Shown here piece by piece: positions 35,488-44,696 of a stretch of DNA of 64,000 bases. How positions within the stretch are numbered: position 1 is the stretch's first letter; each line of letters starts with the position of its first letter. This stretch comes from CBDEUK01 sp965250225 (lineage in GTDB: Bacteria > Pseudomonadota > Gammaproteobacteria > Eutrophobiales > Eutrophobiaceae). The notes under the pieces are model-generated. The model did no database searches. It was not told the DNA's origin and saw only the letters and a program-made list of their open reading frames with translations. A program made the translations under genes and the position numbers. The DNA lies in NCBI GenBank assembly GCA_965250225.1, contig CBDFNQ010000035.1:130109-194108 (forward strand). The letters are read 5' to 3'.

Positions 35488-36279
35488 ATGAAAAGCACAG
35501 GCAAACAACAGACGAAAGCATTAATCTTCGGTATTATTTTGCTGTTTATATCTGGTTTTACTAACGCCGCCAAACTTGAACAAGTACAACAAGAAGGCGA
35601 AAAGAAACTGGTCGAAGCAGAACAGTCACAAAAGAAGATCGACAAGATAGTCGAAGGCGCGCAGGAGCGTCTCATTCAATACCAAAGTTTGCTAAAACAA
35701 ATTGAAGGCTTAAAGACTTACAACGAGCAGTTATCGACACAGGTTCAAGGACAAGAGAATTTGATCGCCCGCTTTGATGAGTCCATCACCCAGGTCGCGT
35801 TGATTGAACGTCAGATGGGGCCCCTGGTGGCGAAGATGGCAGACGGTCTGGAGCAATTTATTGAACTGGACTTGCCCTTTTATACAGAGGAGCGACAAGA
35901 ACGATTGGCGTTTATACAAGAGAGTCTGGTTGCAGCGGATGTGGATGTAGCGGAGAAGTTTCGCCAGGTCATTGAAGCCTATCAAATCGAAAACGAATAC
36001 GGTCGTAAGATAGACACCTACCAGGACATCGTCACGCTCAACGGAGCGGAAATGGAAGTCGATGTCTTGCGTATTGGACGCATTGCCATGGTGAGTCAAA
36101 GCAAAGACACCAAGATCTCGGCGCGTTGGGACAACGACACAAAAAGCTGGCAAGTCCTGGATAATGTCACCTATCGCAATGCCATCCGCCAGGGGATCAA
36201 GATGGCGAAAAAACAAGCCTCCATTGGCATACTGACTCTGCCCATTGCACCGGCCACAACGGCGGAGGTGGCGCAATGA
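35488..36279 (+). CDS. DUF3450 periplasmic coiled-coil protein of a TonB2-type system
   Basis: The 263 residues begin with a signal peptide (ALIFGIILLFISGFTNAA). A long coiled-coil follows (LEQVQQEGEKKLVEAEQSQK onward) and then a folded C-terminal part (DVDVAEKFRQVIEAYQIENE, RWDNDTKSWQVLDN). It matches DUF3450, which heads TonB2-type clusters with TtpC in Vibrio and relatives. Its role is not established; a periplasmic accessory of the ExbBD-TonB motor is likely. It overlaps the next gene by 4 bp (ATGA). Confidence 0.88.
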   Translation: MKSTGKQQTKALIFGIILLFISGFTNAAKLEQVQQEGEKKLVEAEQSQKKIDKIVEGAQERLIQYQSLLKQIEGLKTYNEQLSTQVQGQENLIARFDESITQVALIERQMGPLVAKMADGLEQFIELDLPFYTEERQERLAFIQESLVAADVDVAEKFRQVIEAYQIENEYGRKIDTYQDIVTLNGAEMEVDVLRIGRIAMVSQSKDTKISARWDNDTKSWQVLDNVTYRNAIRQGIKMAKKQASIGILTLPIAPATTAEVAQ

Positions 36280-37652
36280 GAACACATCAACACAACACAT
36301 CATTAACACTCAAAGCATTTCTACCCATTCTGTTCATTGCCTTAAGTCTTCCAATAAGCGCATCGGCAAAAGAAGACACCCTGTCCATGGACACCCTGTT
36401 ACAACAAGTCAAAGCCGGCCGTGCCAAAGACGCGGCGGACAACAAACAACGCGAACAAGCTTTTATCAAGGAAAGGGCGCAGCAAGTCGCCCGGATCAAG
36501 CAAGCTATGCTGGATGTTCAGGCATTGGAAGCAAAGAGTGCGGCACTGGAACAACGTTTTAATGCAAATGAATTATTGGTAGAAGAAAAACGCCAACAGC
36601 GTAACGAACGCCTGGGTTCTTTAAAAGAATTGTTTGGGCATCTGACGGGCGCCGCAGGTGATATGCGCAGTCGCTTTCAAAATTCGATCACCACCAGCCA
36701 ATTCCCGGAACGTGAGGCATTTTTGAGTGGACTCATTAAGAAAATGAACAGCGATACGGACTTGCCTACCCTGACAGAAATCGAGCGGGTCTGGTATGAA
36801 CTACATCGAGAGATGACCGAATCCGGCCGCGTCGTCAAATACACAACGATAGTCGGCACAGAAAAAGCTCGTGAGATTGTCCGCGTTGGACTCTTTAATA
36901 TCGTCTCCAACAGCGACTATCTGGCCTATGATTCGGACACACGCAGCGTCTCCGTTCTTCCACGTCAACCGGTCGGTTTAGCAGAAGGTGTCAGCGCATT
37001 ACAATCCTCCTCTGATGGTGTTACTGCTATTGGCATAGATCCCACCGGCGCTGCCGGTGGGGGCTTTTTAAAGGCCATTATCAATACACCCACATTGGAA
37101 GAACGCTGGCATCAAGGTCGCCAGGTGGGCTATATCATCACTGGCGTTGGTGCCTTTGCGGTGCTCGTCGCCTTATGGCGTTTCCTGATCCTCAGCTTTA
37201 CCTCGACCAAGATCCGCGCGCAACTGACACGAAAAGATATCAAAACCAACAACCCATTGGGTCGTATCTTAAAAGTCGCCGAAGACAATCCACAGACCGA
37301 TACCGAAAGTCTTGAGCTGAAACTGGGTGAGGCGATCTTAAAAGAAGGACCGAAGATCCAGTCGGGCCTGTCCTTGTTGAAAATCATCGCCATGGTGGCA
37401 CCCCTGCTCGGTTTGTTGGGAACGGTGACCGGTATGATCATTGTCTTCCAGGCGATCACCATTTATGGGGCGGGCGATCCGAAGGCGATGGCCGGCGGGA
37501 TCTCCAGTGCTCTGGTGACGACCGTACTGGGATTGATTGTCGCCATCCCTACCCTATTAATGCACACAATGCTCCATGGCAAGGCAAAAAACATGTTGCA
37601 CATATTGGAAGAACAAAGTGCCGGCATTGTTGCCGAGCGGACTGGCCAATAA
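36276..37652 (+). CDS. ttpC: TtpC-like MotA/TolQ/ExbB proton channel family protein
   Basis: The 458 residues start with a signal peptide (FLPILFIALSLPISASA). A periplasmic coiled-coil region of about 200 residues follows, then a C-terminal MotA/TolQ/ExbB domain. That domain has membrane segments VGYIITGVGAFAVLVALWRF, IIAMVAPLLGLLGTVTGMII and GGISSALVTTVLGLIVAIPT. TtpC is needed for TonB2-dependent iron uptake in Vibrio, where it sits with ExbB2, ExbD2 and TonB2. The same order is present here. Confidence 0.9.
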   Translation: MRTHQHNTSLTLKAFLPILFIALSLPISASAKEDTLSMDTLLQQVKAGRAKDAADNKQREQAFIKERAQQVARIKQAMLDVQALEAKSAALEQRFNANELLVEEKRQQRNERLGSLKELFGHLTGAAGDMRSRFQNSITTSQFPEREAFLSGLIKKMNSDTDLPTLTEIERVWYELHREMTESGRVVKYTTIVGTEKAREIVRVGLFNIVSNSDYLAYDSDTRSVSVLPRQPVGLAEGVSALQSSSDGVTAIGIDPTGAAGGGFLKAIINTPTLEERWHQGRQVGYIITGVGAFAVLVALWRFLILSFTSTKIRAQLTRKDIKTNNPLGRILKVAEDNPQTDTESLELKLGEAILKEGPKIQSGLSLLKIIAMVAPLLGLLGTVTGMIIVFQAITIYGAGDPKAMAGGISSALVTTVLGLIVAIPTLLMHTMLHGKAKNMLHILEEQSAGIVAERTGQ

Positions 37653-37683
37653 CTGAACGTCACGAACAAGCAGGAGAGATACC

Positions 37684-38214
37684 ATGCTGCTGTATTTATT
37701 AGACGCACTTGAGGCCATTGATCATTTTTTTCATTCCGGTGGACCGGTGTTGTATCTCATTGCCTTGTTGACCTTTGTCATGTGGGTGCTGATGCTGGAG
37801 CGGTTCTGGTATTACTATGGCGGCTACCGCGGCGATGCCCGGAAAGTCATCGACACCTGGGAAGCACGCCTGGAACGACAATCCTGGGCAGCGCATGCGA
37901 TACGCGACAAACTCATATCCGAGACGCGGATCAAGATCGATCAGAACCTGTCTTTAATTAAAACCATGATTGCGATTTGTCCGCTGTTTGGTTTACTCGG
38001 CACGGTCACCGGCATGATCGACGTCTTTAGCATTTTATCTATTACCGGTGGTGCCGATGCAAAATCCATGGCCGGTGGCGTCTCGCGTGCCACCATCCCA
38101 ACCATGGCCGGCATGGTGGCGGCCTTATCGGGTGTCTTTGCCAATATCTACATCTGCCAAAAAGCCTCACGCGAACGCAAACTCATTGAAGAACACTTAA
38201 CCATGGATCATTAA
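37684..38214 (+). CDS. exbB: ExbB-like proton channel subunit (ExbB2 type)
   Basis: The 176-residue protein has three membrane segments: GPVLYLIALLTFVMWVLMLE, the LIKTMIAICPLFGLLGTVTG segment, and ATIPTMAGMVAALSGVFANI. The conserved small-residue pattern GLLGTVTGMIDVF is typical of TolQ/ExbB. It is the motor stator subunit that pairs with ExbD. exbD begins 2 bp after its stop. Confidence 0.93.
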   Translation: MLLYLLDALEAIDHFFHSGGPVLYLIALLTFVMWVLMLERFWYYYGGYRGDARKVIDTWEARLERQSWAAHAIRDKLISETRIKIDQNLSLIKTMIAICPLFGLLGTVTGMIDVFSILSITGGADAKSMAGGVSRATIPTMAGMVAALSGVFANIYICQKASRERKLIEEHLTMDH

Positions 38215-38216
38215 TT

Positions 38217-38636
38217 ATGAGAAGACGAAGCTTTAGTTCCGATGCCGCTAGCGACGACGAAGGTGCGGTTGATTTGACACCAATGCTGGACGTGGTGTTC
38301 ATTATGTTGATCTTTTTTATTGTCACTGCGACGTTTATCAAGGAAGCCGGCATTGAAGTCAATCGCCCGGACGCCAACACCTCCGAGCAAAAAGACAACA
38401 CCACAGTACTGGTGGCGATCAATGCCGACAACAGTATCTGGATAGACAAACGGCGTGTTGATATACGCTCGGTTCGGGCCAATATTGAACGGCTGCACGC
38501 GGAGAACCCGGAAGGCGGCGTGGTCATACAGGCGGATGAATTGGCGTCTGTGAAAACCTTCACCGGGGTATTGGATGCGGCTCGGGAAGTGGTGCCGCAC
38601 GAGAAAATATCACTGGCAACGGACATCAAAAATTAG
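38217..38636 (+). CDS. exbD: ExbD-like biopolymer transport protein
   Basis: The 139 residues have an N-terminal cytoplasmic stretch and one membrane helix, VDLTPMLDVVFIMLIFFIVT, carrying the essential Asp25. A periplasmic domain follows (TVLVAINADNSIWIDKRRVD and VVIQADELASVKTFTGVLDA). With ExbB it converts proton motive force into movement of TonB. It is separated from tonB by 2 bp. Confidence 0.95.
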   Translation: MRRRSFSSDAASDDEGAVDLTPMLDVVFIMLIFFIVTATFIKEAGIEVNRPDANTSEQKDNTTVLVAINADNSIWIDKRRVDIRSVRANIERLHAENPEGGVVIQADELASVKTFTGVLDAAREVVPHEKISLATDIKN

Positions 38637-38638
38637 CC

Positions 38639-39259
38639 ATGCAAAGTAGCCTGCTTAGAACCCTGTTTGTCCTGCCCCAGGCGGCCCTGGTGACCTTGTT
38701 GCTATTGGTGTTAATGGTGAGCTTGATTGAATTTGCCGACAAACGGCTGGACACAGAAAAACGCATAAAACTGCCGGACATCCTGATGCCGGAAGTGGAA
38801 ATCGAGATCCAGCGTTTAATTGAAAAGCCGGAAAAACCGGAAGTCGATGAGACACCGCCACCGGACATCCCCGAGCAAGACTTCGATGAAATTGATGGCA
38901 ATGCCGCCGTCGGTCAGGTGGGACTTCCAGGCAAGATACAGACTAAACTGGACTTGAATATAGGTGCCGGACTGCAAGCGACCGACGGTGAATATTTACC
39001 CATCGTCAAAGTCGCCCCGCAATACCCAAGACGCGCCTTAAGCCGCGGTATCGAAGGCTACGCGATAGTCGAGTACACCGTTACCAAACGAGGCACGGTC
39101 AAAGATGCGTTTATTGTGGAAGCCAAACCCGAAGGCACCTTCGATAAGGCCGCGATCAAATCGGCTTTGCGCTACAAATACAAACCCCGTGTGGTCGACG
39201 GTGAACCGATTGAAGTGTCGGGCGTGCGCACCAAGATCACCTTCGAGCTGGAAGACTAA
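38639..39259 (+). CDS. tonB: TonB energy transducer (TonB2 type)
   Basis: The 206 residues have an N-terminal membrane anchor (QAALVTLLLLVLMVSLIEFA) and a short Glu/Pro linker (EKPEKPEVDETPPPDIPEQD). The C-terminal TonB domain has YPRRALSRGIEGYAIVEYTV and a final ALRYKYKPRVVDGEPIEVSG. The linker is shorter than in E. coli TonB, as in the TonB2 class. No TonB-dependent receptor gene is in the window, so the substrate is unknown. Confidence 0.95.
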   Translation: MQSSLLRTLFVLPQAALVTLLLLVLMVSLIEFADKRLDTEKRIKLPDILMPEVEIEIQRLIEKPEKPEVDETPPPDIPEQDFDEIDGNAAVGQVGLPGKIQTKLDLNIGAGLQATDGEYLPIVKVAPQYPRRALSRGIEGYAIVEYTVTKRGTVKDAFIVEAKPEGTFDKAAIKSALRYKYKPRVVDGEPIEVSGVRTKITFELED

Positions 39260-39263
39260 GTGT

Positions 39264-40700
39264 ATGGTAAAATTGGCTGATCACTCCTCATTACGTTCAC
39301 TGGGCACGGTCTTGTTGATCGCATCCGTCCTGCTCGGTTCAACGCAGGTTCATGCCAGGAAAAAAGACGACACCAAAGCCACCGGCGCGATTGACACGAA
39401 GACATTCGAGGTATTAACCAAGGCACAAGAGCTGACCGAAAACAGTCAATACGACGAAGCGATAAAGACACTCGACACCCTCAAGGACTCGAACAAATTA
39501 AACGGCTACGCCAAGAGCCAGATGTGGAACTTCTACGCCTTCATCTACGCCAGTCAGGAAAAATACAAAAACGCCATCGGCGCGTACAAACAATTACTCG
39601 CCGAGCCCGATGCGCCCGAAGGCTTGAAGCTGACCGCCAAATACACTCTGGCGCAACTGTACTTTCAGTTGGAAGATTATCCTGCTGTGATCAATTTTAT
39701 GGAAGAGTGGTTAAAGGAAATTCCCAAACCGACGGCGACCGCGCACATCATGCTGGCGCAGGCTTATTATCAAAGTAAAACCTATGATCCGGCCTTAAAG
39801 AATCTGAATAAGGCCATCAACATTGAGCAGGGCGAAGGCAAGAAAATCAAAGAAAACTGGCTGCGCATGAAAGTGGCGATCTATTTTGAAAAGAAAGACA
39901 CCAAGAACACCTTAAAAACCTACGAAACCTTATTACAGCACTATCCGAAACTGACCTACATGAAACAAATCGCAGGCTTGCATGGCGAGTTGGGGAATGA
40001 GAAAAAACGCCTGACGACTTATGATGCGATCTATCTGCACGGCGGCTTAGAAAATGGCTCCGACGTGTTAAACTTAGCCTATATGTACCTGGGACAGGAA
40101 ATACCCTATAAGGCGGGGAAGATCATCGCAAATGGAATGAAGCAAAATGCAATCAAGGAAAATAAAAAAAATGTAGAGACCCTGGCCAATGCCTGGGCGC
40201 AGGCAAATGAACACAAAAAAGCCATCCCGGCCCTGGAAAAAGCCGCCGGTTTATCCGACAAGGGTCTGTTATACGCACGTCTTGCCGGGGTGTATTTTGA
40301 TGCGGGCGAATTCAAGAAAGCCGTCGATGCCGCCAAAAAAGCCGATGAGAAAGGCAAGTTAAAACGCAAAGACAATAACCTCATGCTGCTCGGCATGGCC
40401 TCATTCAATATCAAAGACTTCGAAGGCGCACTGCAAGCCTTTCGCGGAGCGAAGAAATCGAAAAAGAGTTTTAGTGATGCCAGGAAATGGGAAAAGTACA
40501 CCTTGAGTGAACTGGAACGACTGCGCGTATTGGAAGAGAGTAAATTCCAATTGGCAGAAAAAACCAAAGAGACACTGGAATCGGATGAAAGTAATGTTGA
40601 GGCTATTGGACAGAAACTGTTATTGAGTAATGATGCGGTAAATGAAAATGAAGCGGTACAAAAAAGCAAGACAGATCCAGCACATACAGCTAACGAATAG
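39264..40700 (+). CDS. Tetratricopeptide-repeat protein of the TonB2 operon
   Basis: From the ATG at 39264 (5 bp after tonB) the protein has 478 residues. It starts with a signal peptide (GTVLLIASVLLGSTQVHARK). TPR-like helical repeats fill most of the length, for example QYDEAIKTLDTL, KYKNAIGAYKQLLAEPDAPE and EFKKAVDAAKKADEKGKLKR. Such a periplasmic TPR protein is the usual last gene of the DUF3450-ttpC-exbBD-tonB cluster. In Vibrio a comparable protein supports TonB2 function. The C-terminal 60 residues are polar and repeat-free. Confidence 0.88.
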   Translation: MVKLADHSSLRSLGTVLLIASVLLGSTQVHARKKDDTKATGAIDTKTFEVLTKAQELTENSQYDEAIKTLDTLKDSNKLNGYAKSQMWNFYAFIYASQEKYKNAIGAYKQLLAEPDAPEGLKLTAKYTLAQLYFQLEDYPAVINFMEEWLKEIPKPTATAHIMLAQAYYQSKTYDPALKNLNKAINIEQGEGKKIKENWLRMKVAIYFEKKDTKNTLKTYETLLQHYPKLTYMKQIAGLHGELGNEKKRLTTYDAIYLHGGLENGSDVLNLAYMYLGQEIPYKAGKIIANGMKQNAIKENKKNVETLANAWAQANEHKKAIPALEKAAGLSDKGLLYARLAGVYFDAGEFKKAVDAAKKADEKGKLKRKDNNLMLLGMASFNIKDFEGALQAFRGAKKSKKSFSDARKWEKYTLSELERLRVLEESKFQLAEKTKETLESDESNVEAIGQKLLLSNDAVNENEAVQKSKTDPAHTANE

Positions 40701-40711
40701 TAAAGGTCGAA

Positions 40712-41002
40712 ATGAACGTTAAACTAGTACTATTTATTTATCTTGTATCGATGCCGCTCTGTGTGTTTGCAATGGATGAAGAAAGTACCGAAAAGGAAAA
40801 AGCCTGTATCGTCTCTGAAAAACCCGATCTGCCGAATGCTCTTATGGCAACTGAGCAAGAAATGTTTGATGTGCAAAAGAAAATAAAAGAGTATATAAAA
40901 AAAGGCGACGAATACCTTCAATGCATTGCACTGCATGAGAAAGGCTGGGGCGAGGAGATCCGCGTCCCATGCAAATCACAGGAATTCGTTTTGCTACATT
41001 GA
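40712..41002 (+). CDS. Small exported protein, C-terminus probably replaced
   Basis: The 96 residues have a signal peptide (LVLFIYLVSMPLCVFA). A short helical domain follows with CIVSEKPDLPNALMATEQEM, then KKIKEYIKKGDEYLQCI. The last 25 residues look unrelated in composition, and the frame ends 70 bp before the IS256 end. The gene may have been truncated and fused to foreign sequence by rearrangement. It lies 11 bp after the TPR gene and may be the last gene of the operon. Confidence 0.55.
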   Translation: MNVKLVLFIYLVSMPLCVFAMDEESTEKEKACIVSEKPDLPNALMATEQEMFDVQKKIKEYIKKGDEYLQCIALHEKGWGEEIRVPCKSQEFVLLH

Positions 41003-41074
41003 TGCGGGAATTGACACGCAGAAACAACAATGGCGCTTTTGTAGGCTTGAATAGCTATCACTAAAGCTTGATAT

Positions 41075-42396
41075 GAGGCTGTAAATAAATTTGTGTAACT
41101 GCTCATCATCGATAACCTAAACAAAGGTAAACAATAATGAGCAGAACAATGAATCAAGAAAAACTCCAAGCACTGGCAGAAGAACTCGCCAAAGATTTAA
41201 AAACCCCGGGCGATCTGAATGCACTGAGCGCACAACTCACCAAGTTAACGGTTGAAGCGGCGTTAAAGGCAGAGATGAATCATCACCTGGGCTACGAACA
41301 AAACGCCCCAGAAGGTCATCACAGCGGCAATAGTCGTAATGGTTACTCCATTAAAACGCTCAAAGGTGACCATGGAGAATTTGACCTGCAAACCCCGCGA
41401 GATCGCAATGCCAGTTTTGAGCCGCCGTTAGTCAAGAAGAATCAACCGCGCATTACCGGCATGGACGATCAGATCCCTAGCCTGTATGCCAAGGGCATGA
41501 GTACACGCGATACCGCTGCGGCATTTGACGAGATGTACGGCGCAGAGATCTCCGCCGGCCTTGTTTCACAAGCGACCAATGCGGCGACGGAGCAAGTTGT
41601 TGAGTAGCAAAACAGACCACTGGATGCCGTCTATCCTATCGTTTATTTAGACTGTATTGTGCTCAAGATCCGCCAAGATAAACGGGTGATCAATAAAGCG
41701 ATTTATCTCGTTCTTGGTATCAATATCGAGGGTCACAAAGAATTGCTAGGCCTGTGGATGTCGGAAAATGAAGGTGCTAAATTTTGGCTGTCCGTACTAA
41801 CAGACCTACAAAACAGAGGTGTTAAACATATGCTTATCACCTGCGTCGATGGTCTGAAGGGTTTTCCTGATGCAATCAACGCAACGTTCCCTGATGCTAG
41901 AATTCAACTGTGTATCGTTCATATGGTGCGTAATTCATTGAAGTTTGTACCCTGGAAAGACTACAAAGAATTGACTGCAGATTTGAAACGCATTTATCAA
42001 TCCGCCACGGAGCAAGAGGCCAGTTTAGAGCTAGAACGGTTTGCCGATAAATGGGATGCCAAGTATCCGCAGATCAGCAAATCCTGGCGCACACACTGGC
42101 CTAACCTGATCACGCTGTTTGATTATCCCGCCGATATACGTAAGGTGATTTATACGACTAATGCGATCGAGTCTTTGAACAGTGTGATCCGCAAATCAGT
42201 AAAGACGCGTAAAGTCTTTCCGAGTGATGATGCGGCATTAAAAGTGATTTATTTGGCTGTTGAATCCGCCTCTAAAAAATGGACGATGCCTATCAGAAAT
42301 TGGAAAGAAGCATTAAATCGTTTTATGATTGAGTTCGAGGAACAGTTGGCTCCTCATATTTAAAACGGGCAGTTACACAGTTTGGTTTACAGGCTC
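41075..42396 (+). mobile_element. IS256-family insertion sequence
   Basis: About 1.3 kb bounded by imperfect inverted repeats. The left end reads GAGGCTGTAAATAAATTTG and then TGTAACTGC. The right end, on the other strand, reads GAGCCTGTAAACCAAACTG and then TGTAACTGC. No matching 8-9 bp target duplication is visible at the ends, which suggests a later deletion or recombination beside it. The right end abuts a truncated acetyltransferase gene. Confidence 0.85.
41137..42363 (+). pseudogene. IS256-family transposase interrupted by one amber codon
   Basis: One continuous frame of 408 codons is broken only by TAG at 41605-41607. The 5' part has EAALKAEMNHHLGYEQNAPE and NSRNGYSIKTLKGDHGEFDL, the mutator-type N-terminus. 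The 3' part has YPIVYLDCIVLKI, LITCVDGLKGFPDAINATFP and TTNAIESLNSVIRK, the catalytic domain. The residue before QNRPL is normally Trp in this family, so TGG to TAG is the likely mutation. Without suppression the transposase is inactive. Confidence 0.9.
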
Positions 42397-42408
42397 CCGT
42401 GTCAATCC

Positions 42409-42757
42409 TTCCATAATTGTTTTCAATTGCTAATGCAACTAAATGTTTTAAAAGTTTCATTCCTGCCCCAGTACCTCTATGGCTTGGAGAAACATATAGA
42501 TCTTCCAAGTACAGTCCATTTTTACCAAGCCATGTTGAGAAATTCAAAAAGTATACTGCAAAACCGATAGGTATATTGTCATAAGTACAAATGATAGCTT
42601 CAATTGTTTTACTATTGTTGAAAAAATTGTTTTCGATATCTTCAACTGATGCAATTACTTTTTCTTCAGCTTTTTCATGTCTTGCAAGTTCTTTAATAAA
42701 TCCAAGGATTAAATTCGCATCTTCAATGTTTGCCTTTCTAATTAATATTTTTGGCAA
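42409..42757 (-). pseudogene. Truncated GNAT acetyltransferase, paralogue of 33128-33610
   Basis: The minus-strand frame from a TTG at 42757 reads MPKILIRKANIEDANLILGF through VSPSHRGTGAGMKLLKHLVA and LAIENNYG. It is closely similar to the intact gene at 33128. The similarity stops near 42409; the frame then runs into the IS256 end, adding unrelated residues up to 42323. Motif B and the C-terminal 40 or so residues are lost, so it is probably non-functional. Confidence 0.85.
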
Positions 42758-43136
42758 TCTATGTCTCCTAACTGTGAGTCAAATGGGGCAAGCTTGGCAA
42801 TTCGCTTTTTGATCAGCTCGTATAATTCTCCGAACATTTAGTAAAGTTTAATCCAAAATAATGCCCTAATTTCCAATAAAAATAAGTGTCGCCAGCATAG
42901 GTATTAACCAGAAATACAATCAGTCTTGCTTTAATAGGGGCTAATACAATATAGTGACTAAGCTCTAATAAATAAGCATCTTCATCGACCAATATGTTCT
43001 TTAATTACACCCCTGGAATAGATGTTCTGTATTCGGTACTAATGTAATGAACCATCCCACCTACTAGTCTGGCAATATTGTGTTGCCAGCTTATTATTCA
43101 AATTCAATTATTTGAATAACGAACGGGAGTTCTATC
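42758..43136. other. Region without a gene; inverted repeat upstream of an IS110 remnant
   Basis: The stretch between the broken acetyltransferase and the IS110 fragment shows no coding frame. Its end carries a perfect 10-bp inverted repeat, TTATTCAAAT (43094-43103) and ATTTGAATAA (43110-43119), with a GGGAG ribosome site just after it. This may be a control hairpin of the IS110 transposase. Confidence 0.5.
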
Positions 43137-44054
43137 ATGAATATTAGTACATTGGGTATCGATATAGCAAAGAACGTATTTCAACTGCATGGTGTTGATG
43201 CTAGAAGCAAAGTAGTTTTAAAGAAGCGGATTAGCCGAGATAAACTGGCAAGCACCATAACTAGAGTTATTGTCAAATCTGGTGTTTGACCAATTGAATC
43301 AAGCGGCGATCTGATTGTTATTTGACACTTCTATACCGTCTTTAAATTGAACACCTTTGATGACCTTGGCGAGGTGATCAAATCCTCTTAGGCGTCGCCA
43401 TTTACCTTGTGCACATTCTCCAAGCTTAAACATCATATGCAACATGCCGTCACGCGACAGACAGCCTCTTGCTCGTTTCGTCCTGTGACGGATTGTGGCA
43501 AAGGTAGATCCAATCGGATCACGGGTTCACCTGATTTAGCGCGTACTTTGGGGCTCCTAACCGTCACCGGCCCAATTCCTGTCAGGATCTTTCGTTCAGG
43601 CAGGTAACCATTACGGACTACCGCAGCGTTACCCTCCGTTGTTAAACGCGCTGTATACTGCTGAAGCAGTTCTTCCAATTCAACTTGTACGGCCTGTTGG
43701 ATCAATTCTTGTGCCCCGCTTTGTAACAGCTCTGATAATGCATCTGTAATGGTGTCTCGACCTTTGAGACCGACAACGTTATTCTTGTTCATAGTGCCGT
43801 ATCCTCGTTTTGGTTGGTTGATTGTTTTTACGAACTTCAAATCAACCAGATACGCCGCTTCTTTTCAAGTGCTAAACACCAGATTTAGTTATAACTCGTG
43901 GAGGCACAAACTATTGGGCACGTGTTTTTCAAAGGAGTGGCCATACCGTCAAGCTAATTAGCCCTCAATTCGTTAAGCCTTTTGTCAAAACGAATAAGAA
44001 CGATGCCAATGACGCTGAGGCTATAGTTGAAGCCGCTAGCAGGCCCGGAGTATT
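43137..44054 (+). pseudogene. IS110-family transposase remnant, split by an IS256-type element
   Basis: The first part, 43137 to about 43264, reads MNISTLGIDIAKNVFQLHGV and KKRISRDKLAST, the DEDD N-terminus of IS110 transposases. After the inserted element, about 43897-44054 continues with RGGTNYWARVFQRSGHTVKL and VKTNKNDANDAEAIVEAASR, the next conserved block. The rest is cut off by the IS3-family remnant that starts near 44065. Confidence 0.85.
43265..43896 (-). mobile_element. Second IS256-type element, internally deleted
   Basis: The ends are imperfect inverted repeats: AGTTATTGTCAAATCTGGTG at 43265 and AGTTATAACTAAATCTGGTG on the other strand at 43896. Inside, the minus strand from 43792 encodes the N-terminus (MNKNNVVGLKGRDTITDALS, VRNGYLPERKILTGIGPVTV). 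It then changes frame near 43440 to a C-terminal piece (MMFKLGECAQGKWRRLRGFD, HLAKVIKGVQF) that ends at 43299. The catalytic centre is missing. It interrupts the IS110 remnant. Confidence 0.8.
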
Positions 44055-44087
44055 TCAAGATAGTTGTCGCGTAAACGTAAAAAATAG

Positions 44088-44690
44088 TTAAGCCGCCCTC
44101 TTAACCGTAGATGTATATTCATTGGCTTTATCAGGGTTTAATAACACCTCCTGAACAGGTTCCCAATTCCTTGTGTTACCTGACCAACGCTGCGGATATT
44201 TTGCTTTGGCTGCCTGATAAACTTGATGGCGTTTCGCCAGAATTGTTTTATCGTTTCCCGCGTGGCGTTGTGCCGGCGTCACAAATTTAATCGCACTATG
44301 AAGATGCTCATGGTTATACCAGCTGACAAAACCTGCGACCCATTCACGTGCATCGACTAATGTCTTAAAGGGCAGTGAGGGATATTCAGGACGATATTTC
44401 AAGGTCTTAAACAAGGATTCAGAATACGGATTATCATTGCTGACCGAGGGACGACTCAAGGATGGGATAATACCCAACTGTTGTAAGGTCGCCAACATCG
44501 TGGCCCCTGTCATCGGGCTGCCATTGTCTGAATGCAACACGACCTGGTGGCGTTGAAGGCCTTCACGGTAACACACATCCACCAACAAATTCGCCGCCAA
44601 GTCACTGCTCTCCGAGTCATGTACCTGCCACCCTACAATCTTCCGGCTATAGATATCCATCATCAGATACAAGTAAAAAAATAACCCTTT
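44088..44690 (-). pseudogene. IS3-family transposase OrfB, C-terminal piece
   Basis: The frame has the integrase (rve) core: YLYLMMDIYSRKIVGWQVHD with the first Asp, VVLHSDNGSPMTGATMLATL with the second Asp, and SRPSVSNDNPYSESLFKTLK with the Glu. It ends with an intact C-terminus at 44088. Its N-terminal continuation is displaced beyond the nested elements at 46367-46690. Confidence 0.9.
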
Positions 44691-44696
44691 AATTAA

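Noticed and set aside
41137..42363. The two IS256 frames as a programmed frameshift pair
   Set aside because: Both parts are in the same frame and only one TAG separates them, so it is a nonsense mutation rather than frameshifting.
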